From the NCBI GenBank assembly GCA_025677825.1, contig JAIXMO010000051.1:124001-188000 (forward strand): 64,000 nucleotides of DNA. Direction: 5' to 3'. This document shows positions 21,940-33,801 of this stretch, piece by piece. The stretch is from Helicostylum pulchrum (Eukaryota > Mucoromycota > Mucoromycetes > Mucorales > Mucoraceae). Every line of letters begins with the position of its first letter. Within the stretch, counting starts at the first letter, position 1. Below the pieces are notes generated by a model that was not told the origin of the DNA, ran no database searches, and saw only the letters and a program-made list of their open reading frames with translations. The position numbers and the translations under genes were made by a program.

Positions 21940-24909
21940 ATGAATAAACTGGTACCTCTAATATACGCAGTCTTTGTTCTCTGGACGTTTTTAGGAGTAG
22001 TTGAAGGAGCATATCCCGTTAATATAAATGATGCGGCAATTAGGTATTCACCTAGGCTACATGGGCGCTCTACTGTAGTGTACGAGAATAAGATGTATGT
22101 GTATGGTGGTAAAACTGTTAGTCCTTCCCCTCCTACAAATAAAATGTATGTATATGACTTCGAAACTGATCCCGAAGGGGCAAGAATGTCTTTAGTAGAA
22201 CAGAAAAATCCTGGGCCTATTTGCTTTTTTTGTGGAGCCGTGATGATCGATAATGGCACTCGTATGATGATACTCACAGAAAATATCGATGGTGTGAATT
22301 TTCGAGATTCAAATAATAATAATTCTATAGTACAACCTTATATATTTGACTTCAAGACGTCAACTTGGACCATCGATAATAGACCTCCAGTTCTCAATGA
22401 AGCATTAAGAGATGTCTTTAAAATAAGATATTTGCATAGTACTGTATTGGGAGCCGATGGACTGATATATACTATTGGCGGTGCAGATTATTACAGTAAT
22501 GAAATTGCCGAGACTTCTTGGTATTATAACCCTGTCGACAATTCCTATGGTACCATAGCTAATTATAATATGGAGGTTTATTCAGCTGTGGGTCATAACG
22601 CCTTTGTACTTTCGTAAGTTAAAACTCATTATATTTATAATTGATATATTAATCCATATATATAAAGAGATACTACAATAGGATCTATTAATGGCCGAAA
22701 TTCTACGTCTAAACCATATGGTTATTATTACTTTGGCTGGATGATGGTTCTGGACACTGTAACTAAATCATGGATAATACCTCGAACAGTAAACTCAAAT
22801 TTTGGTGATAACACTGGAATGGAGGGAGCCGCATCAGTGACATTCGGACAAGGAAAATATGTTTTTATTTCAGGTGGACGAATAGACGGTGATTATGGTT
22901 CATTATTACGCAATCATTTTATTCTGGATATAGATAAAAACACGATGGATGCGATTAATACTGAGCCGAAGAACTACTTTTTGCCTACAAGATCGTATGC
23001 ATCCGTGGTTGTTATTTCCGAAAAATTTCTTGTACTTGGATTTGGTCTTTCCCAATTTGTTGGGTCTTCAGAAATAGCAGGTATTGACTTATTACGAATA
23101 CCGGAAATCGATAGTAGTTTATCGGGTCAAATTAGATACTCCGGTGCGGAGTGGATGTCTTCCCTCTCAGATGTTTCTTCTCCTGTTATTTTACCCAGTG
23201 ATAGCACGTCTATGCAGATGATCGTCGCTATCGTATTTTCTATTATGGTGCTTATTTGTTTAGGATTTATCGCAACGGCAGTAATAAATAGACGAAAACT
23301 TAGTGGAAGAAGTCAATTGAAAAAAAAAGATTTTTATACACTTGGTATTTTTAATTTCGTGTGGCCCAAAAGGTATAAATTATTATGCATATATTATCGT
23401 TATAAAATAAATACTAATACACGTATGAATATAAAAAACAGAATGGGTGAAACATTCACTATACAGCTTTACAACTTTTCAATTAGGTTTATACTTTGCA
23501 TAGTACTCTTGGCGTTTATGTTTTACTTTATCTATAGCATCATTTCCAGTCCGGTATCAACCACTGAAACTTTTTCAGAGAAAGAAAACATGACAATCCC
23601 AGGTAAAAAAAAAAAATCGTTAGAAACCATATGATTATTAATCTCTATAAATTATCCTGTAGATATTCGATTTTGTTATTCTGGTTGGGCTTATACCAAC
23701 AATTACGATTACGGAGATTCGACTTTTCCACTGTTACAATGTTACAATTCAGGATCAGCAAACAATAAGGAAGGGTGTGGCGATGTAGTAGTATTAAATA
23801 AAACGTTTGGATCCCCATCATTTCCCGGTCAAATGGATAATGTCAAATGCTACATGCTCAAAAGTGAAGAAAACAAATCTGTAGTTACAAAAGAAAGTCC
23901 AAAACTAACGCTTTTTAACTTTGGAGTTACTAATGCTAAACATCAATCCATTCACATTCAATTTTACGAGCCAGAAAAAAACCCAAACCGAGTGGTATAT
24001 TTTAACGAAACTATTCCTGATTTTGATGTAGCGGCTACGGATCAATGGTTAGATTCTGAGCTTACAAGTACTTCTAAAAGTGACGTTATCAACCAGGTGC
24101 TTACTATTTATCCTGATTCATACGTTTCTATTCAGTTCCAAACTGTCCATACCTCTAAATTGGACCCTAATTATGTATGGAATTACTTTGGTGTATTTCC
24201 CAAGTATATTAAAACTTCCGAGCTTAGCATAACACATACTGATGTAATGAATCGCGACATTTACATTACGACACCACAAACGGCCCCAACAATCTTAGGC
24301 GAACTACAGTTATCTCCTGCTAGTTTTAGAGTAAAAACTATTGTTGAAAAAAAAAATGTTACTGTCATTTCTGCGCTTGGTGTATTTTCTGGTATCGTTA
24401 GTATGTTATTGGCTGTCCAAGTGTTTTTCTTTGGTGCAAGACCTACTGACCCTTGGGGAATGTTCCAAAAGGCTTCTGTTCGCACACGCCAAAAGCAAGA
24501 TAAGAAGGAAGAGATGGAAAGATATTTCCATATCCCCGATATAGAAAGTGTACCTTTTGTGACGCCCGTACATCAAAGATTTTCTTCAATTTATAAACTG
24601 AATTCGCAAGATTTGATTGAAAGACAGCCTGACGAAAAAGATAGATTAGAAGAAGAATTACTCGACAAAAAATTCTATCCTGAAGTCGATAATAATTCAG
24701 ATCTTATACCCATGCAGGGTTATGCCTCGACTGGTAATATTAGTGATATTGAAACAAGATTATCTCAACTAGAGGGAAGAAACCAAATATTAGAACTGGT
24801 CTTAAAGGCATATTACATAGATGATAAAGTATTCCGCGAGTTATATTCTCCTCCTAGCGCCGAAAAAGCACCTAGTATGAAGCGTGTTGACTCTGGGAAA
24901 ATCGTTTAG
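21940..24909 (+). CDS. Kelch-repeat multi-pass membrane protein, paralog 1, 928 aa
   Basis: Four exons (21940-22613, 22668-23372, 23442-23602, 23663-24909) give 928 residues. A signal peptide (1 to about 25) is followed by a Kelch-type propeller region (for example STVVYENKMYVYGG, LIYTIGGADYY, KYVFISGGR). A first membrane helix lies near 407-431 and a second near 474-496. Then come a four-Cys non-cytoplasmic domain (starting FCYSGW), a third helix near 746-770 with RPTDPWG just after it, and a cytoplasmic tail ending in a coiled-coil-like segment (LSQLEGRNQILELVLK). By this topology the propeller and the Cys domain face outside and the coiled coil faces the cytoplasm. I know no characterised protein with this layout and propose no function beyond a surface or secretory-pathway membrane protein. 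The start was taken at the first true ATG, matching paralog 2. Confidence 0.82.
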
Positions 24910-26060
24910 AAATTACATGCATTAAAATAAAAATTATCGGTTTCCTACATCAAAAAGTACTTATTTTATTTATATGAAATGATAAACATAAACATAAACA
25001 CATACTAATTACTAATTACGTTAAAGCAATGTTATCTTACTCTCTTTGGGTATTTCAGAACCAAGCCAACGGCTATTTCTTCCACCCTTAAAAAAAGCCG
25101 CTACTGTATTATACCTTTGTTCATTGTCTTTTTTCCCATGATATCTTGTGTTTAACACTTATTTTATTTTTTTGCAAAAAAATATGTGTCTTACACACAC
25201 TGTCAAAAATAATTTTAGAAAACCAACTCTAAGTATACTAAACTTTTTTTCCTGTTGTCTTTAAACGCGAATCCCTAATAACAAAGGTGTTACTTTTAAT
25301 AGTATAGTAAACAGAGAATTTGTGACCAAATAATAATTTATTACTATTCTATATGAAATGTGATCTATAAGCCCGTCTCTACCGAAAATAATAATATATG
25401 TGCCGCCTTCCACAAAAAAAAGCAATAAATATTTATCAAGTAGTATTACGATCTTTACTACAGAAAATTGGGAATAAGACACGATGCTATTATCAATTTC
25501 ACTATTAGTTAAACGAATTATTTAGATAATAATACGCGTCTTTTTACACATAAAGATGAAAGAAAGGCTTGAAATATTTTTTTTGGACACCAGCCGCGCA
25601 GCTAGAGTTTTAACTTAGCACAAAGTCTGGGCACGACAAACCATCACACAGAGTATATCCTACATCTATCATAGTACTTATTTTACGGTCACAAGTTATT
25701 TTACGGTCGCAAGTTAAAAATAAAAAGTTACAAAAGTAGTTAAAAGATAACAGGATAATGTTTTTTATTTAATGAATTTAAGTATTGATAATTGGTTTAA
25801 TATAAAAAGAATTTATAGATAGAGTAGCATTTCCCGAAAAAAAGAACTGTTTTAAGTTATTCAACTTTTGAAAAAAGTTACGAGGTGTCCTATTGAGCGT
25901 AGTGAGATTCGACAACTCGTACAATATATATTATGCACAACAGTAACCTTTAGCTCGATCTATGGATATTATATTCTTTAAAAGTTTGCTTTCTTTTCTT
26001 TTTCCCTTCTTCCTTCTATTTCAATTCACTTGATTCTTTAAAATATTAAACATATTAAAG
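24910..26060. other. intergenic between the Kelch paralogs
   Basis: No gene seen. It contains a short direct repeat (25678-25713) and AT-rich spacer. It shows no obvious similarity to the region upstream of the first copy, so the duplication either did not include the distal promoter or that part has diverged. Confidence 0.4.
25678..25713. repeat. 18-bp direct tandem repeat, two copies
   Basis: The unit TTATTTTACGGTCACAAG at 25678-25695 is followed directly by a copy with one mismatch at 25696-25713. It lies about 350 bp upstream of the second Kelch gene and could be a regulatory duplication or simple slippage. Confidence 0.7.
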
Positions 26061-29038
26061 ATGATTAAACTTGTATCATTAATAGGTATCTTTTTCTGGA
26101 CATTTTTAGGAGTGTCCGAAGCAAAATATCCCGTAATAGTGAATAGTACAGCCATTAAATTTAGCCCTAAATTACACGGACGGTCTACAGTTGTATATGA
26201 AAACAGAATGTATGCCTATGGTGGTCGAGGTGCCGACGCGTCCCCTCCCACGAATAACTTGTATTTATATGACTTTGACACTGACCCTAATGCAGCCGTA
26301 CTGTCTTTGGTAAATCAAACAAACCCTGGACCCGTTTGCTTTTTCTGCGGAGCTGTCATGATTGATAACAATACACGTATGCTGATACTTACAAAAAATA
26401 TCGCTGGTTTATCTGCGGTAGACTCAACAAATGATACAATTGTAGAGCCTTTTATATTCGATTTCAAAACGTTGTCTTGGTCTATTGATAATAGAGCCCC
26501 GATCTTTAATGCATCTTTAAAGCACGTTTTTCAAGTACGACAACAGCACGCTACTGTCTTGGGAGATGATGGGTTGATATATACTATTGGTGGTGTAGAT
26601 TATTATAGTTTTCGTTTGTATCCTAGTACGTCTTGGTACTACAATCCATTCGATAACTCTTACGGTATCATCGCTGATTTTAACCAAACAGCGTATATCG
26701 TTGTGGGTCACAACGCATTTAGGGTATCGTATGTATATGTATATTATATTTTCTACATTTCGTACTAATTTTTTTTTCTAAAAAAAATAGAGATACAACA
26801 ATTGGGTCAACGCTCGGAAAGACTAGCATGGTTGGCGAAGATAACTACCACAGTCCCTTCGAGATGAAAATTTTGGATACAGTCAGTAAATCGTGGATAT
26901 CTCCTCAACCGATAAAAGACAATGAAAGCGGGATAGTTGAACGAGACGCTGCTTCATCTGTGACATTTAATGGCGGAAAATATGTCTGTATTTACGGCGG
27001 GAAAAAAGACCCCGGGCGCATACATGTATCTGGTTATATTATAAATTTAGTGACAATGACGAGTAGTTTACTTGTAATTCCCAGTAATAATTACTTTGTA
27101 ATCCCAAGATATCATGCGCAACTGTCCCTTATTTCTGAAAAAAATCTTGTGTTTAGCTTTGGTCTTTATAAGTTTATCGGTCCGTTAGAAATAACAAGTA
27201 TTGAATTATTACAATTACCAACAGCCGAAGAAATACAGAACAGTAACTTGGAAGCAGGAGAAAGTTTCCCAAATCTCGCTTGGGTCGTTCCTACGTCTTC
27301 TAGTTTAGATCCTGAGGCTAAAACTACAAGACGCCTTTCGGGACCTATCATTCTTTCGATTATATTTGCGGTTCCTGTGGCCATGTTTATAGCGTTTGCA
27401 GCTATAGCTGTATTGAATCGAAGAAAAATCACTGGAAAAAACCAAGCTAAAAGCAATAGAATTTATATGACCGGTATATTTAAATGGGCATGGCCCCAAA
27501 GGTAATAAAATTACTGATACATGTGAAAGCCTTTTTTTTTCTTTTTTTTACTAATTTATAATATCAATAGACTTGGCGAAACATCTTCTTCACAGCTTTT
27601 TAACTTTTTAACTAGGGTTGCGTTATTTGGAATCCTTTTGGCATTTATATTTTATTTCGTACTTAGTATCCTTGACAGTCCAGTATCATCGACAGATAGT
27701 TTTGAGGCTAAAGAAAACATAACAATTCCAGGTATGTTATTTTTTCTCTTTTCGGTTTAATCTACTTGTTTTTTTTAAAAAAAAATACAATCTATAGATG
27801 TCCGTATTTGCTATTCTGGTTGGACTTACTACTCTGATTATGATGTAGGGGATTTTGGAGACACATCATTTCCAAATTTAGAGTGTCAAAATTTAAAGTC
27901 GGCCGATAGGAAGAGAGGATGTGGTGATATAGTGGTTTTAAATCGAACATTTGTAACCCCATCATTTCCAGGACAATTTGGTAGTACTAAATGTTACATG
28001 CATAAAAGTAACCACACCAGCTCTGTTGTCACAAAAGATGCGCCAACAGTATTATTTTATCATAAAGGGCGTTCTAATTTAAAGAGACAGACTGTCTACG
28101 TTCAATTATATGAACCTGAGAAGAACCCAAACCGCGTTGTATATTTCAACGAAAAAATCGATGGTTTCGATTTAGAGGCCACAGATAAATGGTTAGATTC
28201 TGAACGTGCTGGAAATTCAAAAAGTGGAGTAGCGAATCAATTTCTTGCTGTTTATCCCGATTCATACGTTTCTCTTCAATTTGATATTGTAAATACTCGT
28301 AAAATCGATCTCGATAGCAAGTGGAATCTATTAGGTATCTTTCCCAAGTTTATTGATGTCTCTGAACTCAGTATCACACATACTGATGTACTGAATTATG
28401 ATACCTATGTTGGAAGTAAGCAATCATCCTTAACGTATTTAGGTGAAATACAAGTATCTCCTGCTAGCTTTAACGTAAAGACTATTACCGAAAAAAGAGA
28501 TATTACGGTTGTTAGCACACTTGGTGTGTTTGCTGGTATTGTTAGCATGTTACTGGCCTTTCACATTTTTTTATTTGGCTCCAGACCTACTGATCCCTGG
28601 GGATTATTCCAAAAGGTGTCTATTCGAAGAAATCAAAAACAAAAGAAGAAGGAAGAGATGGAAAATTATTTCCATATCCCTGAAGTAGAAAGCGTACCAT
28701 TTATAACACCTGTTCACCAAAGGTTTTTGTCTTTACATAAGGTCAACTCTCAACAGAATGAAAAACAAAATATTAGACAGAAAGATTCAGAGACGGAATT
28801 AATGACTACAAAATCTTACAGTCAAATTGAATACAGTTCTGATAATAATGAAGATTTGGAAAACCCTCGTTCAGTTTATAACTTGGATGACGTGGGTGAT
28901 AGATTAGCTCAACTGGAAGGTAGAAATCAGATATTGGAATTGGTCTTGAAATCGTATTATATCGATGATAAGATATTTCGAGAGTTAAGTGCTAGTAGTG
29001 GTAAAAAGGCGCAATCTGACTCTGGAAAAGTAGTCTAA
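26061..29038 (+). CDS. Kelch-repeat multi-pass membrane protein, paralog 2, 926 aa
   Basis: Four exons (26061-26728, 26791-27501, 27571-27731, 27798-29038) give 926 residues. All three introns sit at the same positions and phases as in the upstream copy, and exon 3 has the same length (161 nt). The domain order is the same: signal peptide, Kelch propeller, first helix (ILSIIFAVPVAMFIAFAAI), second helix (GILLAFIFYFVLSI), Cys domain (starting ICYSGW), third helix (GVFAGIVSMLLAFHIFLFG), RPTDPWG and a C-terminal coiled coil. Identity to paralog 1 is high but clearly below that of a recent duplicate, with many conservative changes, so both copies appear to be under selection. No stop or frameshift is present. 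Function unknown. Confidence 0.82.
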
Positions 29039-29425
29039 AAACACTTATAAAAATAATACGCTTTAGTTTAATTAAAAATAACATTTTTGCATGAAAGGAA
29101 GTAGTACTGTATCATTAAGGTAAAAACACTTCTCTTTAATACATCGTAAGTAGATGTTAACCACCCTCATGTTCCTCGTGCTTTCGCTTAAATTTTTTGG
29201 AAATAAAAATAAAAATCAAATTGATAAAACGTTATACGGAAAAGAGGCTTTATTTTTTATTTCTCTCTTTTTTTGTATGTAGAATATGTGTGCGTGTGTG
29301 TATGTGGGTGTGTGATTGTATGGTTTATGTGATTTTAAAGTTGCATTCCTTTTGATCTCAACTCTGACTTTGCTTGTGTGATTTCCTAATTTATAAAAGA
29401 AAAATTAGTTGTTGAAATTAAAAAA
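29039..29425. other. intergenic, tail-to-tail spacer
   Basis: Shared 3' region between the second Kelch gene and DPM3. It contains a GT-rich run (GTGTGCGTGTGTGTATGTG at about 29287) and no gene. Confidence 0.4.
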
Positions 29426-29747
29426 TTAATACAGTTTTGAATACTTTACACCCATAAGTTCATGATAGGCTTCAGGACAATCACGGAAAGTGTACATTGC
29501 TGAACCAATATTTGAAAGACAATAGCTTCCAAAAGTGACAAGACCCCACCAAGGAAGCTAGTAAAGGAAAGAAAGAAAGGGGGTGTGTTAGATGATGGTA
29601 AACGCGTAGGGTCATCTAAAAAATAATTACCACAGGAATAATTTTTTCTTGTACGATTTCAGGTAAAGGAATGAGACCCAAATAAAGGATAATGTAGGTA
29701 GCGATGAGAATAGCACCAACTGTATAGGCTTCTGTAGCTCTAGTCAT
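29426..29747 (-). CDS. DPM3: dolichol-phosphate mannosyltransferase subunit 3, 82 aa
   Basis: Two exons (29747-29631, 29557-29426) give 82 residues. Two hydrophobic segments (about 10-28 and 42-58) are followed by the short cytosolic tail RDCPEAYHELMG, the hallmark of DPM3 (consensus F-x-D-C-x-E-A-x-x-E-L). In the known complex DPM3 sits in the ER membrane and its C-terminal part tethers the catalytic subunit DPM1, while DPM2 stabilises DPM3. The complex makes dolichol-phosphate-mannose for N-glycans, O-mannosylation and GPI anchors. Length is normal for the family. It is transcribed away from DPM2, with 170 bp between the start codons. DPM1 itself is not in the window. Confidence 0.9.
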
Positions 29748-29917
29748 TTCGAATACTTTTTAATGAGAGTTAGAAGAGAAGTGCAGAAAAAAAAAAAGAA
29801 GAAAAAAACCACATCAAAAAAGACCTCGTTTTTACGTGACTTTTTAAAAATGTCAAATGAACAAACGACACACATACAAAAAGTCGTTCTTTTATTTTTT
29901 CTCTTTTTTTCAACATT
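29748..29917. promoter_or_regulatory. shared divergent promoter of DPM3 and DPM2
   Basis: The two start codons are 170 bp apart on opposite strands. Both genes encode membrane subunits of the same enzyme, so a common bidirectional promoter would balance their expression. The sequence has A-rich and T-rich blocks and no obvious TATA box. Confidence 0.55.
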
Positions 29918-30315
29918 ATGGTAAATTCAACATTTCGAATGAGTATGTAAAAAAACATGTATTGATCAGCAAAATGTGTTATAGGCAACAGATAAAGCGG
30001 TAGGAGCAATAGGATGTTTCAGTACACTAGGTATATTTGTATACTATTCTATTTGGACATTAATTATGGTAAGTCTTTTTCAAATCGAAGACACTCCCCC
30101 CCCCCCGCTCTCCTTTCAGGGCAATTATGCAAACTAAATTTCGCTTCAAAAAATAGCCCTTTGTAGATGAAGGACATCCTTTACACCGATACTTTCCTAG
30201 TTGGAAATACGCGGTTAAAATACCACTGATCATTGCTATATTCTTATTTACCATTGTCTTTACATTTATATCACTCATTATGATTAAAAGCAACCGAACT
30301 ACTCGCATTTACTAG
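29918..30315 (+). CDS. DPM2: dolichol-phosphate-mannose synthase regulatory subunit 2, 81 aa
   Basis: Three exons (29918-29920, 29985-30068, 30157-30315) give 81 residues. The first coding exon is only the ATG; the intron GTAAAT...TATAG follows directly and the next exon continues ATDKAVGAIGCFSTLG, matching the N-terminus expected for DPM2. Two membrane helices enclose the conserved loop PFVDEGHPLHRYFP, closely matching the DPM2 family, and the C-terminus is short and basic. DPM2 is an ER membrane protein that stabilises DPM3 and is also linked to GPI-GlcNAc transferase. It ends 88 bp from the convergent acyltransferase gene. The alternative acceptor just after GTAG in intron 2 would delete the PFV residues and was not used. 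Confidence 0.9.
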
Positions 30316-30403
30316 TATTTTCATACACACATCAACAAGATATACCCTCCTTTTTATCTTTTTTTTTTATTATTATTATTAAAAGAAAAGGGTTCATTAT
30401 ATT

Positions 30404-32001
30404 TTAGTTGGCCTTTTTAATACTTAGACTATCTACTACATCTACTTTTTCAACCTTCTTTTCAACTATATCCCCCTTCTTTTGAATGGATAATAACCAT
30501 GGCTTTAACGCAAAGTAAGTAACTGAACCTATTGCGATCAGAATAAAGTGGCAATAATAAATTTCTCGCCACACATGCATAATTTTAGGTACATGAAGTA
30601 AGTCGAAGCAAGGGACAAGCATGTTAAGTAACCCCATGGATGCAATACATGTACACACATCATAAAAGAATTTCACGTACTTGTTTCCCAAGAATAAAGG
30701 TCTTAGAGTTCTACGAATTTGTCTTGATAAAACTTGCAAACTAGATGAAATCATAAAGAATACTTTTTTTTATACATGTACGTTAGTATATAGATATATA
30801 AATGAAGATCATTATATACGTACAATAGAAACCGGGATGAAATCCGTGCCATAAGGAGGAAATTATATAGGTTTTTAAAGTTGTACTTGCAGTTCCAGGG
30901 GGATTAAATCGCAAGTAGACATAGTGACGAAGCCAATGGTTGGCGCCAATATTCCAGTTTTCGGTCAACATCTTGTAGGATTGAGCAAACTCACAAGAAA
31001 GTACATTCACGTTGCTTAGTTTATTAAATAAAGGTTTACCGTCTTTATCTGTTCCGTTAAACCCAAATCCTGATAAAATACAAGCGCCTTCTGATAAGTA
31101 CCAAATAAAGTAATATTTGCAACGAGTCAATATAGCAGCCAATTGAATAAACATCATTCTACCAACGTAACGCTTTTGTTAGATCTTATTGGGTTATAAA
31201 TATATATAATAGACTACTTACTTGTACCAAAAAGAATGAAGCGACCAAGCAGGTTTTAAGGCTTCAAAATAATTGAATGTAGGAGACAATTTGATTAATG
31301 CAATCATAAAGACCATACTTTTAGTAAACGTTTCTAATGCAGGACGGTATGCGCTGTAAGGGGGTCTATGGTTACTTTGAACAGTATTAAGGTAATGCGC
31401 GTATTCGCACGATGGACCAGCTAAAAAGCCTGCAAAGTAAAATACCCAACCAAAGTACTGTAGTAAGGTAGGATACTGATCAATCTTCATTTTCTGTGTA
31501 TGTGGAGTCAAATTTTTAGCATCTTTATCGATTACGTTGAAGCCATAGGAAGATAACTTTATAGTGATGATCATAAGAGCTCCTGAATAATCTAGTTCTG
31601 TGTCACCTTCGAATCCTTTTAATTGTCGGCCAATATGACTAGAGCATGTACCAATTGATTAGTTGACATTTAATTATTTTTGCGTGTGTGTGTATTATAC
31701 TTTACCACAGAGACATACTTGCCATTACCAAAGTAAAGTTAATCCAAGCAGCTTTAGGACCTTTATAATACTTCATGAATAGAAAAGAAATGAGAGCGAT
31801 TGTAGTGATATGAATAAAGCCATCGTATAATCTTAATACTGCCAACATAACAATACTAGAGTAAGCAATTGAGAACAAATGCTTGCCATTGGGGTTCATA
31901 TACTGGAATAAGATAGCGCATGGATAAGTAAATATAACTGAAAGAGATAATTTGATATGATCTGGAGCTATACCACCGAGTAAAATAGATAGTTTATCCA
32001 T
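30404..32001 (-). CDS. MBOAT lysophospholipid acyltransferase (Ale1/Lpt1-like), 468 aa
   Basis: Four exons (32001-31706, 31638-31222, 31158-30824, 30762-30404) give 468 residues with many hydrophobic helices. The MBOAT active-site residues are visible: Asn in NWNIGANHWLRHY (Asn 311) and His in SLWHGFHPGFY (His 342). Other Ale1-type segments include FAGFLAGPSCEYAHYLNTV. The family moves acyl chains from acyl-CoA to lysophospholipids in the ER (Lands cycle). Among MBOAT proteins the motif context fits the broad-specificity Ale1/LPCAT group better than sterol or wax acyltransferases. The Lys-rich C-terminus (KKVEKVDVVDSLSIKKAN) may hold an ER-retrieval signal, though it is not a strict KKxx. It starts 120 bp from the divergent SCAMP gene. 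Confidence 0.9.
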
Positions 32002-32121
32002 GAGTTAAAAAAAAGAAGGAAAGGTAATTAAAAAAGGAACAATTATTTTTTTGAAGTCATTTTTATAGTCAGTTTGGGCTGAAGAGAATTTAAAATTCCC
32101 TTTTTACTCCTTGCCAAGAAA
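32002..32121. promoter_or_regulatory. shared divergent promoter, MBOAT / SCAMP
   Basis: Only 120 bp lie between the opposed start codons, the shortest head-to-head gap in the window. It must contain both transcription starts. No TATA box is clear. Confidence 0.5.
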
Positions 32122-33217
32122 ATGTCCCATCAACCATTACCAACAAGTCCTTTCGAAGACCCTTCTAATCCTTTTCAAGACCCTTCTATTACGTCTGCCT
32201 TGAATTCGGAACGAGCAGTACATGAGTCTTCACATGATGACACTACTTTTCATCATGTATCGGATAATCGAGACCCTTTCGGTTCAAGTACGACCTACTT
32301 TAATAACGACAACACTAATACACCACCAACATCACCACCTGCACCCGCTACCGATAATTATTTAGCTAGAGAAGAAGCTCTTCGACAAAAGGAACGTGAG
32401 TTGGCTGATAGAGAACGAAACTTGGAAGAAAGACAAAGGAATGGAGGGTTAAGAGGAGCAAACAACTTTCCACCTTGTTTTCCCATCATGTATTTGAACA
32501 TTGTACAGGAAATTCCTACGCAACATCAAACTACGGTTTTATGGTTATATAGAGAATGGTTATTGTTCTTGATTACACTATTATTGAATTTCTTTGCTTG
32601 TCTTTGGGTATTGATTGATCATCCGGAGGAAGTTCAGACTTCGTCTGTAAATATGGGAATTGCTTTGACCGAATTATTTACACATACCTTGGCTAGTTTT
32701 TTCTTGTGGTACAGACCAGTTTATAATGCTTATATGAAGGATACATCGTTGTACTATTGTGAGTATATATTATTATTACTTTTGATGTGAAGATGTTAAA
32801 CCTTAATTTTGATAGATTTCTTTTTCGTGTTTAATGGATTTCATATTTTATATACATTTTATATGGCTATTGGTATCCCATCCACGTAAGTGCAAAAAAG
32901 AATACAATGAAATTATTGTTACTGTTACTTATGTGTGTGTGTGTATATATGTTAGTGGTGGTGCAGGATTAATTTTATTGGTGACATTATTCCAAAACAG
33001 ATTTTATGGAGGAGGTGTGATTACACTATTGGCTACGATATGCTGGTTAGTAATGGGATGTTTAGCCGTTTATTTGTATAAAAAGACCTATGACCATTAC
33101 AAGGCAGCAGGTCATACATTTAAAGAAGCAAAGTCTGAAGCGTTTTCTCACATGGGACGTTCAAACGTAGTACGTGATACAGCTGTTAATGTCGCTTGGA
33201 ATTCTGCCAGAAGATAA
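32122..33217 (+). CDS. secretory carrier-associated membrane protein (SCAMP), 322 aa
   Basis: Three exons (32122-32758, 32816-32885, 32956-33217) give 322 residues. The N-terminal cytosolic part carries SPF/NPF-type motifs (SPFEDPSNPFQDP) that bind EH-domain proteins, then a Pro/Thr linker and a coiled coil of alternating Glu, Arg and Lys (about 78-112). Next come the SCAMP core (FPPCFPIMYLNIVQEIPTQH), four membrane helices, and a short tail. The segment LWVLIDHPEEVQ and the loop FFVFNGFHILYTFYMAIGIP match the conserved core that links the helices. SCAMPs cycle between Golgi, endosomes and plasma membrane in exocytosis and endocytosis. Length is normal (about 320-350). Confidence 0.92.
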
Positions 33218-33387
33218 ATAATTTTTATTTTGTATTTACGCACAAAAAAAGGGGAATAAGTTGTCACATGCAAAAAAATATCACTTTCATGTGAAAAAAG
33301 TCAATGCAGTTAATAATCCACTTTATAATTATTTTCTCTTTTTTCCTCTCTCTTTCTCTTTCTTTTTAATAAAACACACACACACAA

Positions 33388-33760
33388 ATGCATACGTTTT
33401 CTAAACCATTGGATAGTTCATGGTTTAGACAGAATAAATTAGCGAGTACTAGTTTATTTGCTGCTGCTGTTATTGGATTATATCAAGCAAAGCAACAACT
33501 CAATACTTCTTCTGCTAAAAGAAAGGAAGACACCAAAGACATTGCTTCTTTATTCCCTATTATTGATTTTAATCAAAAAGTAGGTGTCAACCCTGAATTT
33601 AGACGTCAGCTTAATTCTATCGCCAGCATCTTATTTCCTCATTGGCATACAAAAGAAGCTGGTTTATTGGTACTCCATTCCATCTTTTTAATCTTGAGAA
33701 CTTATCTTTCTGTTGTTGTCGCTCGATTAGACGGTAGAATCGTTAGAGATCTTGTAAATG

Positions 33761-33801
<41 letters not shown>

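Noticed and set aside
21940..24909. splitting each Kelch locus into two genes at the second helix
   Set aside because: Introns 2 and 3 keep phase across the break in both paralogs and no start or stop is conserved there, so one gene per copy is simpler.
29770..30009. minus-strand frame across the DPM2 start
   Set aside because: Poly-Phe and low complexity; it covers the divergent promoter and the spliced DPM2 exons on the other strand.
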